A DNA stretch of 22,865 bases from Candidatus Peregrinibacteria bacterium CG_4_10_14_0_2_um_filter_43_11 (GTDB lineage: Bacteria > Patescibacteriota > Gracilibacteria > UM-FILTER-43-11): assembly GCA_002792495.1 (NCBI GenBank), contig PFOK01000164.1, positions 1 through 22,865 on the forward strand. Reading direction: 5' to 3'. Numbering within the stretch: the stretch's first letter is position 1; each line of letters starts with the position of its first letter. A program made the position numbers and the translations under genes. A model generated the notes under the pieces. It was not told the origin of the DNA. It made no database searches and saw only the letters and a list, made by a program, of their open reading frames with translations. Below are positions 1 through 7,269 of the stretch, one piece after another.

Positions 1-35
1 TTAATGACATTCACGCATCACTTTTTAAAGGTTTC

Positions 36-81
36 AGGGTACATTTCTCAATGGATTCCTTTTACCGTTTAGGGTACATTT
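36..81. repeat. Pair of 11-bp direct repeats (AGGGTACATTT)
   Basis: The word AGGGTACATTT occurs at 36-46 and again at 71-81, in the same orientation, each preceded by GTTT or GTTTC. The repeat period is 35 bp. It lies at the extreme left of the window in non-coding DNA upstream of purH. It could be the sub-terminal end of an insertion sequence lying outside the window or a pair of protein-binding sites; the sequence here does not decide. Confidence 0.5.
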
Positions 82-102
82 AGATTTGGACAAGACTAGC
101 GG

Positions 103-130
103 TAGACTTCATTATTTCGACTGGTATACT
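103..130 (+). promoter_or_regulatory. Candidate purH promoter (extended -10)
   Basis: TATACT at 125-130 is preceded by TGG at 122-124, giving an extended -10 element. A weak -35 (TAGACT, 103-108) lies 16 nt upstream. The predicted transcript would start near 137 and leave a leader of about 42 nt before the purH ATG at 179. The leader has no Shine-Dalgarno motif. Confidence 0.4.
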
Positions 131-178
131 GCTTACTGCTGAACCCTGAGCACTGATTATCAATTAATTAAAAATATC

Positions 179-1696
179 ATGATCAAACGCGCCCTCATCT
201 CTGTTTCCAATAAAAACGGTGTCGTTGCCTTTGCCGCAAAATTATACGCGAGAGGCATCGAAATTTTATCCACAGGAGGCACAGCGAAATTACTGCGTGA
301 AAACGGAATAGACGCGGTGGATGTTAGCCAATTCACAGGAAGCCCGGAAATGATGGATGGTCGGGTAAAAACACTGCATCCAAAAATTCACGGAGGGCTA
401 TTAGCCATACGTGACAATACGGATCACATGAAGGCGGCACAGGAAAATGGAATCGGATTAATCGACCTAGTTGTCGTCAATCTTTATCCTTTTAAAGAAA
501 CAATCGGCAAACCAAACGTAACAGAAGAAGAGGCCATTGAACAAATCGACATTGGTGGCCCAAGCATGTTAAGGAGCGCCGCAAAAAACTTTCGCTCTGT
601 AACCGTCGTGACCGAACCGGAAGACTACGAAACGGTAATCGCGGAAATTGAAGCAAGCGGAGATACAACACCGGAAACCCGTCGAAAACTGGCTGAAAAG
701 GTTTTTTTAAAAACCGCTGAATACGACACGATGATCGCCAATTATCTCACAGGAGGAAAGATCACCACCATTCTGGCCAAAAAAATAACGGATTTACGGT
801 ATGGTGAAAATCCTCATCAAAAAGCCGCGTTTTATTCGGAGCAACCGCACGACGGAGCCTGCATTCCCCGTGCCATAATTCATCAGGGAAAGGAGCTTTC
901 ATACAACAACATTATGGACGCAGATGCCGCACTGAATATTGTGCGTGAATTTAAAAAACCCGCTGTTACGTTTGTAAAACACGCGAACCCCTGTGGCGCG
1001 GCGGTATCCAACACCCTTAACGACGCGTTCATCAACGCTTACGAATGCGATCCAAAATCGGCGTTTGGCGGAATCATTGCGTTTAACGAAACCTGCACAG
1101 CCGACTTGGCTGAAGTGATTATGGGAAAGTTTTTTGAAATCGTGTTGGCTCCGACCTTTGAACCAAAAGCGTTAGAAATCTTTAAAACAAAACCGGATTT
1201 ACGTGTACTAGAAGTGGGTTCGATTCATGAAACACCCCCCTACAAAACCTATCGAAAAGTAAGTGGAGGGCTACTGGTTCAGGATGCGAACATTAAAAAA
1301 ATCACGCGTGAAGAATTAAAAATGGTAACCAACAAAAAACCGACGGAACAGGAAATCAAGGATCTTTTATTCGGATGGCGTGTTATCAAGCACGTAAAAT
1401 CCAACGCGATCCTATTTGCCAAGCAGGGCATGACGGTCGGAATAGGCGCCGGACAAATGAGTCGGGTGGATTCTGTGGAACTGGGAATTAAAAAGGCCGG
1501 AGGACGTGAGAAAGGTTCTGTTATGATTTCGGACGCCTTCTTTCCTTTTGCCGATTCCATCGACGCGGCCGCGAAAGCGGGAATAACCGCCATCATTCAA
1601 CCGGGAGGCTCCAAACGGGATGAAGAAGTGATCAACGCGGCAAATAAACACGGTATAGCCATGGTCTTTACAGGCTCCCGCGCTTTTTTGCATTAG
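179..1696 (+). CDS. purH: Bifunctional AICAR formyltransferase / IMP cyclohydrolase PurH
   Basis: This enzyme catalyses the last two steps of de novo purine synthesis in the cytoplasm: formylation of AICAR using 10-formyl-THF, then ring closure of FAICAR to IMP. The N-terminal cyclohydrolase (MGS-like) domain covers about residues 1-135, with ISVSNK, STGGTAKLL, GRVKTLHPKIHGG and VVNLYPF. The AICAR formyltransferase domain follows, with LRYGENPHQ, the KHANPCG catalytic block, SAFGGIIA and the C-terminal GGSKRDEEV. At 505 aa it is close to the usual 510-530 aa and looks intact. ATG 179 is the natural start because the protein begins directly with the conserved IKRALISVSNK strand. No Shine-Dalgarno is visible. 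No other pur gene lies in the window, so purH is isolated here. The stop at 1694-1696 is followed by a GATC-rich hairpin. Confidence 0.97.
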   Translation: MIKRALISVSNKNGVVAFAAKLYARGIEILSTGGTAKLLRENGIDAVDVSQFTGSPEMMDGRVKTLHPKIHGGLLAIRDNTDHMKAAQENGIGLIDLVVVNLYPFKETIGKPNVTEEEAIEQIDIGGPSMLRSAAKNFRSVTVVTEPEDYETVIAEIEASGDTTPETRRKLAEKVFLKTAEYDTMIANYLTGGKITTILAKKITDLRYGENPHQKAAFYSEQPHDGACIPRAIIHQGKELSYNNIMDADAALNIVREFKKPAVTFVKHANPCGAAVSNTLNDAFINAYECDPKSAFGGIIAFNETCTADLAEVIMGKFFEIVLAPTFEPKALEIFKTKPDLRVLEVGSIHETPPYKTYRKVSGGLLVQDANIKKITREELKMVTNKKPTEQEIKDLLFGWRVIKHVKSNAILFAKQGMTVGIGAGQMSRVDSVELGIKKAGGREKGSVMISDAFFPFADSIDAAAKAGITAIIQPGGSKRDEEVINAANKHGIAMVFTGSRAFLH

Positions 1697-1703
1697 ATCA
1701 GCT

Positions 1704-1736
1704 ATCACTAGATCCGTTGATCCTTGATCTTGTGAT
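1704..1736. repeat. GATC-rich inverted repeat between purH and tilS
   Basis: The arms 1704-1714 and 1726-1736 pair at 10 of 11 positions (one T-T mismatch) around an 11-nt loop. No T-run follows, so it is not a standard intrinsic terminator, although it could protect the 3' end of the purH message. GATC occurs six times between 1696 and 1767 (at 1696, 1711, 1719, 1726, 1757 and 1764), far more than expected by chance. Confidence 0.55.
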
Positions 1737-1750
1737 TTCATGAACACTGA

Positions 1751-1778
1751 TTTCATGATCCCAGATCTAATGTATAAT
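1751..1778 (+). promoter_or_regulatory. tilS promoter placed for a leaderless transcript
   Basis: A perfect TATAAT lies at 1773-1778 within the 12-mer TAATGTATAATA (1768-1779). A weak -35 (TTTCAT, 1751-1756) lies 16 nt upstream. Six nucleotides separate the -10 from the ATG at 1785, so the predicted +1 coincides with the start codon. The same 12-mer with identical spacing precedes the next gene at 3068. Confidence 0.6.
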
Positions 1779-1784
1779 ACCGTC

Positions 1785-3053
1785 ATGAATCTGATCGAAA
1801 AAATCGAAGAAGCCATGGCGCAAATAAAGCCACACCCTCAAAAAATAGTGGTGGGGGTTTCGGGTGGCGCGGACAGTATTTGTCTAGCCATGGCACTCAA
1901 AGAACTGGATTACACAATCATCATTGCACATCTAAACCATAGTCTGCGAGGCAAGGCCAGTGATGAGGACGAAACATTCGTAAAACAATTCGCGGAACAG
2001 TTGAAAGTACCCTATGAAACAAGGAAGGTCTCTCTTCCTAAAAAAGGAAATCTGGAGGCTCTAGGGCGAGAAGCACGTTATGATTTTTTGGAAGACATCA
2101 GTGATAAATATCAGGCAAATCATATCGCGGTAGCCCACCACGAAAACGATCAAATCGAAACGATATTAATGAACATTCATCGCGGAGCGGGGTTACGCGG
2201 AGCAAGGGGTATGCAACTGGAATCGGAAAACATCATTCGCCCCATGTTAAAAATCAGAAAAAGCGAAATTCTCGATTTCCTGGAAAGCAAAAAACAACCC
2301 TATCGTCACGACAAAAGCAATGATGATCAAAGGTATTTAAGAAACAGAATTCGTCATTTCGTCATTCCGGAATTCAAAGAAAAAGATCCGTTTTTTGAAA
2401 CCCATTTGCTCAACGAAAGTGAGCGGGCACGGGGGCAATTGATACTCATTGAGCAAACCGCGGAAGAATGGAGGCAGAAAGAAATAAAAAATAGCCGATT
2501 CAACCGGGAACGGTTTCGACTCTTAAAAACACCGGTAAAAACCGAGGTAATCATTCAATTATTCGGAAAAAAGGATTTATACAGAAAAAATATTCACCAA
2601 CTAACTCAATTTATTGAAAGTGGAAAAACCGGAAAACAAATGACCAAAAAAAATGTCACTTTGGTCATCGAATATGACGAAATTAAAATCGTAAAATACA
2701 ACGAAATTCGCCCGAGCAAAGGAAGGGAGCCATCAGCACAACAAAAGCCGGAAAAGAAGAAGATCACCAAAGCGGGAATTAGATGGTTTGATTGGGAGAT
2801 TAAAAGCTCGGCTAAAACAGCCGTTTACGTACGCTCATGGAAAAAAGGAGACTCCTTTCAGCCAAACGGAATGAAAGGAAGCAAAAAATTACAGGATTTT
2901 TTTGTGGATCAAAAAATACCAAAAAATGAACGTCAGGAAGTGCCGATCATTGTAGATGAGGCGGATATGATTCTGAGCATTGGCACTCTCCGCCTTAGTA
3001 AAAAAGGGCTTGCAATAAAGGATAAATTAACTATTGATAAAATCAAAAATTAA
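1785..3053 (+). CDS. tilS: tRNA(Ile)-lysidine synthase TilS
   Basis: TilS uses ATP to attach lysine to C34 of the minor tRNA-Ile(CAU), converting its decoding from AUG to AUA; it is essential in most bacteria. The PP-loop SGGADS is at residues 26-31. It is followed by HLNHSLRG, the conserved REARYDFL, the HHENDQIET block and RNRIRHFVIP, which define the N-terminal catalytic domain. The C-terminal TilS domain is seen in RSWKKGDSFQP and LQDFFVDQKIP. ATG 1785 (422 aa) is chosen over the in-frame ATG at 1740 because the latter's first 15 codons would overlap a perfect -10 box and because 1785 puts the PP-loop at its usual distance from the N-terminus. The stop codon TAA (3051-3053) is part of the 12-mer that holds the next gene's -10. 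Confidence 0.95.
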   Translation: MNLIEKIEEAMAQIKPHPQKIVVGVSGGADSICLAMALKELDYTIIIAHLNHSLRGKASDEDETFVKQFAEQLKVPYETRKVSLPKKGNLEALGREARYDFLEDISDKYQANHIAVAHHENDQIETILMNIHRGAGLRGARGMQLESENIIRPMLKIRKSEILDFLESKKQPYRHDKSNDDQRYLRNRIRHFVIPEFKEKDPFFETHLLNESERARGQLILIEQTAEEWRQKEIKNSRFNRERFRLLKTPVKTEVIIQLFGKKDLYRKNIHQLTQFIESGKTGKQMTKKNVTLVIEYDEIKIVKYNEIRPSKGREPSAQQKPEKKKITKAGIRWFDWEIKSSAKTAVYVRSWKKGDSFQPNGMKGSKKLQDFFVDQKIPKNERQEVPIIVDEADMILSIGTLRLSKKGLAIKDKLTIDKIKN

Positions 3054-3066
3054 TGTATAATATAAT
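3034..3066 (+). promoter_or_regulatory. Promoter for the fibronectin-like gene, leaderless geometry
   Basis: TTGATA (3034-3039), a 16-nt spacer and TATAAT (3056-3061) form a near-consensus promoter that overlaps the 3' end of tilS. The ATG at 3068 lies six nucleotides after the -10, so the transcript should begin at the start codon. A second overlapping TATAAT is at 3061-3066 but is too close to the ATG to serve it. Confidence 0.65.
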
Positions 3067-3067
3067 T

Positions 3068-4246
3068 ATGAAAAAACGACTCTTCATCATAGGCATGATT
3101 TTATTATCCATTCTTTTGAGCCCAAAAGCACAGGCGATGGATGTATCGGAACGCACAACGATCGAAAAAATACCCGCGCTTTTGAATTTCGTCATCACAC
3201 GCCCAAGCGACCAAACGCAATGGCTGATCAAAATGGAAAAAGGATGTTCCAACTTCAAAGAAGGTCAAGAAGTTCAATTGGTCATGCGGGAAGCGTTGAA
3301 TGGAAACAACGACTATTTGAAAGTCGATAATCAACCTGCCTGCGGTATAGAAAAAGCGTATCAATTTAACGGGGAATTACTGGTGGATTACGCCTACAAC
3401 AACGAAGCACAAGTCATTGATGAAAAAGAACGGCATTATTCCATTTTTCATGTCATGGGCTGTGCCCAGTTGAGAAGTCATTTACAGGAAAAAGTGTATG
3501 TTTTAAGGCAAGGGGATGAACTCAATGAAGGGGATATTCTTTTTGTTCCGGGGGACCCCGACCAATGTTCTATTCGGTTGGTCGAAAAATTACCCGCACC
3601 AAAAAAGGAAGCGGAAGACCCAAATAAGGATACTAAAAGGCCAACTCGCGTGGCCAATGTAAGAGCGATTCCTCAAAACGGACAGGCATTTGTGTATTGG
3701 CATAGCGCCGAAGACAATGTGGGCATAGATCACTATGTTGTCAGTTACTCCAAATACCGCAGTGATCCAAAAAACATTATGACAGGCAGCGCCGAAAATC
3801 AGACCGTGAGTACCGATACCAAAATGACCATCAAGGGACTGGAAAACGATCAAATGTATTATTTTTATATCCTGGCGGTAGACACAAGTGGAAACGAAAG
3901 TTCTTTTTGGAGCCCCTCCGCCAGCACTTTTGTCAAAAGCTCCATCATGCCCGCACCGGTGGTCAACACGCAAGGACCGAAACTGAATCTACACAAAGTG
4001 AATGAAACAAAAACGTCCATCACATTTGAGTGGGATAATCCCCCCACAACAACACGATACCTCGTCACATTAAGGACAATAACGCGGAAGAGTAAAATAA
4101 CCGATTTTGGCTTCAATGAATATGCGAGCACACGCATAAAAATTCTAAAAACCCCTTCGCGAAGAGGAAAGAATCTGGAATTAAAAGTCAGCGCGTTCAA
4201 TACAAAGGATTTCATCGGCGAAGAAACGATGGAATTCCGGTTCTAA
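3068..4246 (+). CDS. Secreted protein with fibronectin type III-like domains
   Basis: The 392-aa product begins with a signal peptide: MKKR, a hydrophobic stretch, then a likely cleavage after AQA at residue 23. About residues 24-190 match no family I recognise and contain several cysteines. A linker rich in K, E, D and P leads into a fibronectin type III-like domain, with NVRAIPQNGQAFVYW, the DNVGIDHYVVSYS strand and a typical YYFYILAVDTSGNES end. A second, more divergent domain fills the C-terminus (ITFEWDNPP, LELKVSAFNTKDFIG). The protein is probably exported and may act in surface binding, but its ligand is unknown. ATG 3068 is preferred over 3053 because only the former starts directly with a signal peptide and fits the promoter. 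Its stop overlaps the stop of the convergent Fic gene. Confidence 0.8.
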   Translation: MKKRLFIIGMILLSILLSPKAQAMDVSERTTIEKIPALLNFVITRPSDQTQWLIKMEKGCSNFKEGQEVQLVMREALNGNNDYLKVDNQPACGIEKAYQFNGELLVDYAYNNEAQVIDEKERHYSIFHVMGCAQLRSHLQEKVYVLRQGDELNEGDILFVPGDPDQCSIRLVEKLPAPKKEAEDPNKDTKRPTRVANVRAIPQNGQAFVYWHSAEDNVGIDHYVVSYSKYRSDPKNIMTGSAENQTVSTDTKMTIKGLENDQMYYFYILAVDTSGNESSFWSPSASTFVKSSIMPAPVVNTQGPKLNLHKVNETKTSITFEWDNPPTTTRYLVTLRTITRKSKITDFGFNEYASTRIKILKTPSRRGKNLELKVSAFNTKDFIGEETMEFRF

Positions 4247-5130
4247 CGACAATGTATACCAATTTTCCAAACCCCTTTCTCGCGAAAGGCCGGAATTGTT
4301 TGTCGTTTTGCCTTATTAAGAAGAATCTTAAGAAGCTGTTTTTCTTTTTTCGAATAATCGGCCAAAGAAATTATTTTTTTACCTTTTAAATAAGCGATTC
4401 TTTTATGAAAAGATTCTAAAAGTGCCAAAGAAACAACTTTGTCCATAATGGCTGTCTTTTTTTTATTGCTATTCCGGTACTCATCAAAAGATTGGTAATA
4501 AACCGCTTTTTCTTTATCACGAATAATAATCGGCGGAAAACCAAATTGCATCAGTTGATAGTTGAGTAACACACGTCCTATTCTGCCATTACCATCACAA
4601 AATGGATGAATGTGTTCAAACTCCAAGTGAAATTTAGAAATTCTTTCAATAATATATCCCATATGAGCGCTTGAATACTCCAGGAGCAAGGCATCAATCA
4701 TGGATTCGATATGCTCCGGAGCAGGGGCAATATACATTCCCACACGAACATATTCATTCCGCCCCCTAAAACGTCCCGCAATGTCCTCATTGATATTGTG
4801 AATGAGCATTTTATGTAAAAACAAAATAAGCTCATTATCAATATTTTTAGTACTTATCTTTTTTTTGATGTATTCAAAAACAAACGCTAAATTTTTAGCC
4901 TCAAAAACCTCTCTCACTGAAACGTTACGGGGAACCTCCATATCCAACAGAATTTTTTCCGTTTCGGAAATAGTAAGCGTTGAATTTTCGATCGCATTGG
5001 AATTGTAAACGGACTCCGGCAATTCAGTCTCAGACACAATATCCAGAAGAGATTCTTTATTCTTCCTCAAAGAATCGTATTCCCGTTTTAATGAGTTGAT
5101 CTTTTGTTTAACTTCTTTCGAGATAGGCAT
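4243..5130 (-). CDS. Fic family protein (AMP-transferase, class II autoinhibited)
   Basis: Fic enzymes usually transfer AMP from ATP to hydroxyl side chains of target proteins. The canonical active-site loop HPFCDGNGRIGR is complete at about residues 175-186, with catalytic H175 and the GNGR anion-binding turn. Upstream, SNAIEN at residues 44-49 fits the class II inhibitory helix (S/T)xxxE(G/N), so the enzyme should be self-inhibited. The C-terminus (about residues 262-295) is short and basic and may be a reduced winged-helix; it ends at codons overlapping the convergent gene. ATG 5130 (295 aa) is chosen over an upstream ATG at 5160 because the latter lies inside the -10 and operator region. 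The target protein cannot be deduced. Confidence 0.92.
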   Translation of the reverse strand: MPISKEVKQKINSLKREYDSLRKNKESLLDIVSETELPESVYNSNAIENSTLTISETEKILLDMEVPRNVSVREVFEAKNLAFVFEYIKKKISTKNIDNELILFLHKMLIHNINEDIAGRFRGRNEYVRVGMYIAPAPEHIESMIDALLLEYSSAHMGYIIERISKFHLEFEHIHPFCDGNGRIGRVLLNYQLMQFGFPPIIIRDKEKAVYYQSFDEYRNSNKKKTAIMDKVVSLALLESFHKRIAYLKGKKIISLADYSKKEKQLLKILLNKAKRQTIPAFREKGVWKIGIHCR

Positions 5131-5142
5131 ATTTAAAAATAA

Positions 5143-5227
5143 CGTGAATTTATACAACAATTATAGCAAATTCACGCCAAAATGTAAATAGAACGTGAAT
5201 TTTGAGTAAAAATAGACTAAATTCACG
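5143..5227. promoter_or_regulatory. Two inverted-repeat operators at the Fic promoter
   Basis: CGTGAATTT at 5143-5151 pairs with AAATTCACG at 5168-5176. An identical pair occurs at 5194-5202 and 5219-5227. Both pairs have 9-nt arms and a 16-nt spacer, and the centres are 51 bp apart, about five helical turns. The downstream pair covers the -10 and likely start of the Fic promoter; the other lies just upstream of its -35. This is the geometry expected for a dimeric repressor binding cooperatively. The regulator is not identified; the Fic protein itself is a candidate. Confidence 0.75.
5160..5188 (-). promoter_or_regulatory. Fic gene promoter
   Basis: On the minus strand, TTTACA (5183-5188), a 17-nt spacer and TATAAT (5160-5165) form a strong promoter; the TGC just before the -10 makes it an extended -10. 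The predicted start is near 5153, leaving about 22 nt before the ATG at 5130, without a Shine-Dalgarno motif. Confidence 0.7.
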
Positions 5228-5237
5228 GTATATAATA

Positions 5238-6008
5238 CTACCGAGATTTATTTTCTTTTTCGACCTCCTTTAATACCTCAAAAAATAATGTGTTTGCCTT
5301 ATCCAAATTCATGTTAATTTCGGAAACTGAATTGACCTTGTATAAATCTTCCAACTGCAAAAAGACATCATGAGGAAGATCGCGTTTGATGTGCTTTAAT
5401 CCGAATTCACGTTTGGTTGGCTCGTATCGGATGCGAAGCAATTCAACCAACGGGTCAAGAACAAGGGGGCGATAATAGGAAACGGCCTCCAAAAAATTAT
5501 TGCGCTTCACCTCTTTTTTAACCCAAGCCGAAAAGAAGGGAAATGTCTTTTTCAATTCCTCAACGCGATTTTTCTGACCGTCCCGGAACTTCGTTTCATC
5601 CAAATCACGAAATGCAACAACGCCTTTTTTGTCAAAAATTATTTTTGCTTCTTCATCCTTACTTCCTTTGGTAAACCAAAATTCACGACTATGACTCTGA
5701 ATACAAACATCAATAATGAGAAATTCTGAAGTACCCTGAAGATGAAAAAAATTCTGACGAATTTTGGGGTGAGGATGTTCGACTTCATGCTCAAAATCCA
5801 AAGGGGCTATTTGAGATAAAACCGCATGAATTTGTTCCATGACGACACTTTCATGACCGTCTTGCACATCAAGCCATATATCGATATCTGAATAATCGTC
5901 AACCGTATTAAGAGCATCCGCACCTTCCAGCCAAAAAGCAAAAATAAATGGATCAACTTTAAGTTCGTCTGCCAGTTTTTTAATGATTTGCTCTCTGTTT
6001 ATTAACAT
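5238..6008 (-). CDS. Nucleotidyltransferase-like protein (AadA/ANT type fold)
   Basis: The 256-aa product starts with a nucleotidyltransferase fold. EGADALNT (about residues 28-35) is the glycine turn, DDYSDIDIW (37-45) supplies the two metal-binding aspartates D41 and D43, and FLIIDVCIQ provides the likely third aspartate. The C-terminal half is helical and charged, as in the aminoglycoside adenylyltransferase-like group, but the substrate cannot be inferred. I chose ATG 6008 because it gives the usual N-terminal distance to the motif and follows the upstream membrane-protein stop by 13 nt; an in-frame start at 6131 would lie inside that gene. A weak GGA lies upstream of the ATG. The pair is probably cotranscribed. 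Resistance, toxin or housekeeping roles are all possible. Confidence 0.8.
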   Translation of the reverse strand: MLINREQIIKKLADELKVDPFIFAFWLEGADALNTVDDYSDIDIWLDVQDGHESVVMEQIHAVLSQIAPLDFEHEVEHPHPKIRQNFFHLQGTSEFLIIDVCIQSHSREFWFTKGSKDEEAKIIFDKKGVVAFRDLDETKFRDGQKNRVEELKKTFPFFSAWVKKEVKRNNFLEAVSYYRPLVLDPLVELLRIRYEPTKREFGLKHIKRDLPHDVFLQLEDLYKVNSVSEINMNLDKANTLFFEVLKEVEKENKSR

Positions 6009-6021
6009 AAAAAATGATCCA

Positions 6022-6786
6022 TTATTCAAAAAATACCCAATACCAATTTCCATCGGGCTTGAGTAAGAAGGTATTTTCATCATCATGGCAAACATAACCG
6101 GAAAACCGAAAAGCGGAATCCGAATTTTCATCGTATTGCTGAGCTAAATCCGCATCCGTCGCGACATGAACAAAATGGACAAGCCCCGTCCTTTCATGAA
6201 GGGAAAAATCGGTAAACGGACACTCCCCCGCTTTGAATTGAGAACGAAATTGATGAAGAAGCTGTTCTTTTTTCACATGATCCAAAGTATTTTCAATCTC
6301 GATGACCGCGGGGGCAATCAATTGTGAATCAATAAAATGCTGATAAGGACCATAAGCACGATTGCCAACGAGAACAATAACCGTATAAAGAAAAAAGGAG
6401 AAGAAAATATAAAAATAATTATACAGTCGTTTTTCAATCGTCAGCTTGATCGAACGACGCGCCATGATGAAATAAACCAAAATCATGATCAAGGGAAGGC
6501 CAAGAGTCAGCCCTTTGAGGGCGGGAGTTGCGGAATACAGGATTTTTAACAAAGAAGTGTTGAAAAAGATAACAATCACAAAAACCGCGATACTGAAGTA
6601 AGCTAAAAATTGAATCCACAATGGATGATGAACATGGGCGCGAATAACGGTGTCGATAAAAAACTTCCAATATCGTCTCACGAGATGATTCAACCCGTAA
6701 ATCAGTAAAAGTTCCGCAATAGAAAAAACAATGAAAAAAACGATGAGAAAAAGAACGGTGGAGAAAAAATAGGAACCAAAAAACAT
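6022..6786 (-). CDS. Four-helix membrane protein of unknown function
   Basis: I do not recognise this 254-aa protein. Four strongly hydrophobic segments lie at about residues 6-31, 58-78, 91-109 and 122-141. A basic loop (RRSIKLTIEKR) separates helices three and four. The C-terminal 110 residues are hydrophilic, with two cysteines, and end in an aromatic run (NWYWVFFE), so an extracytoplasmic or cytoplasmic sensing domain is possible. ATG 6786 is the first start and leads directly into helix one. It is probably the first gene of a two-gene unit with the nucleotidyltransferase 13 nt downstream. The 114-nt spacer to 6901 is shared with a divergent gene. Confidence 0.7.
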   Translation of the reverse strand: MFFGSYFFSTVLFLIVFFIVFSIAELLLIYGLNHLVRRYWKFFIDTVIRAHVHHPLWIQFLAYFSIAVFVIVIFFNTSLLKILYSATPALKGLTLGLPLIMILVYFIMARRSIKLTIEKRLYNYFYIFFSFFLYTVIVLVGNRAYGPYQHFIDSQLIAPAVIEIENTLDHVKKEQLLHQFRSQFKAGECPFTDFSLHERTGLVHFVHVATDADLAQQYDENSDSAFRFSGYVCHDDENTFLLKPDGNWYWVFFE

Positions 6787-6848
6787 AAAGATGTAAAAAC
6801 AATATCACGTTCAGGGTAACGTTTTTTATAAAAGGGGGCAATAACGAT

Positions 6849-6878
6849 TTGCACTGGAGTACGCTCCGGGGTTACAAT
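6849..6878 (+). promoter_or_regulatory. Promoter for the 6901 gene
   Basis: TTGCAC (6849-6854), an 18-nt spacer and TACAAT (6873-6878) make a good promoter. The predicted start near 6885 gives a leader of about 16 nt. The 10-mer TTGCACTGGA beginning at the -35 recurs at 10455-10464 in another spacer. Confidence 0.55.
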
Positions 6879-6900
6879 AGAGACAATTAATCAAAGCCCC

Positions 6901-7269
6901 ATGATCAAAGCGCTATTAAAACTTCTCCTCATCATCGTCGTCCTCTATATCGCCATGCAAGTTCCATTTGTCAATAAGCATGTCAACGATTTAAAGACCA
7001 GTATTTTAGATAAGGCAAATAACATTACAACCGAATACAACCGTGTAAAAACCGAAGTGAACGATGTAAAAGAAACGATCAATGACATTCAGGAAAAAGT
7101 GGGAGACGCCAAGAAAAACTTAACTGAATTTAAGGATAAGGTAGTAGAAACCAAAGAGGCCGTTACAAATGCCGCGGATAAAATCGGTAAAGTGGTCAAC
7201 AGCGTTGATACCATGTTGGGCGGCGATACAGAGCAAACACCAACAGAGCAAACAACGGAACAAAAATGA
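6901..7269 (+). CDS. Small membrane-anchored coiled-coil protein
   Basis: The 122-aa product has one N-terminal transmembrane segment (about residues 4-24, preceded by a lysine) and then a long, highly charged helical region to about residue 105. Regularly spaced V, I and L with K, E, D and N suggest a coiled coil. The tail is low-complexity and rich in T, E and Q. No family is recognised; the layout resembles YtxH-like or apolipoprotein-like stress proteins only in general shape. It is likely anchored in the membrane with the coil on one side. Its TGA stop abuts the stop of the convergent rsmE with no base between them. Confidence 0.7.
   Translation: MIKALLKLLLIIVVLYIAMQVPFVNKHVNDLKTSILDKANNITTEYNRVKTEVNDVKETINDIQEKVGDAKKNLTEFKDKVVETKEAVTNAADKIGKVVNSVDTMLGGDTEQTPTEQTTEQK

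Noticed and set aside
944..952. CGTGAATTT inside purH as another Fic-type operator
   Set aside because: It is an isolated half-site in coding sequence with no inverted partner at the 16-nt spacing.
1740..1784. Upstream ATG as the tilS start
   Set aside because: The added 15 codons overlap a perfect -10 box and are not part of the conserved TilS N-terminus.
6807..6822. Imperfect palindrome ACGTT-6-AACGT in the 6786-6901 spacer
   Set aside because: Arms are only five bases and there is a single copy, so chance is a sufficient explanation.
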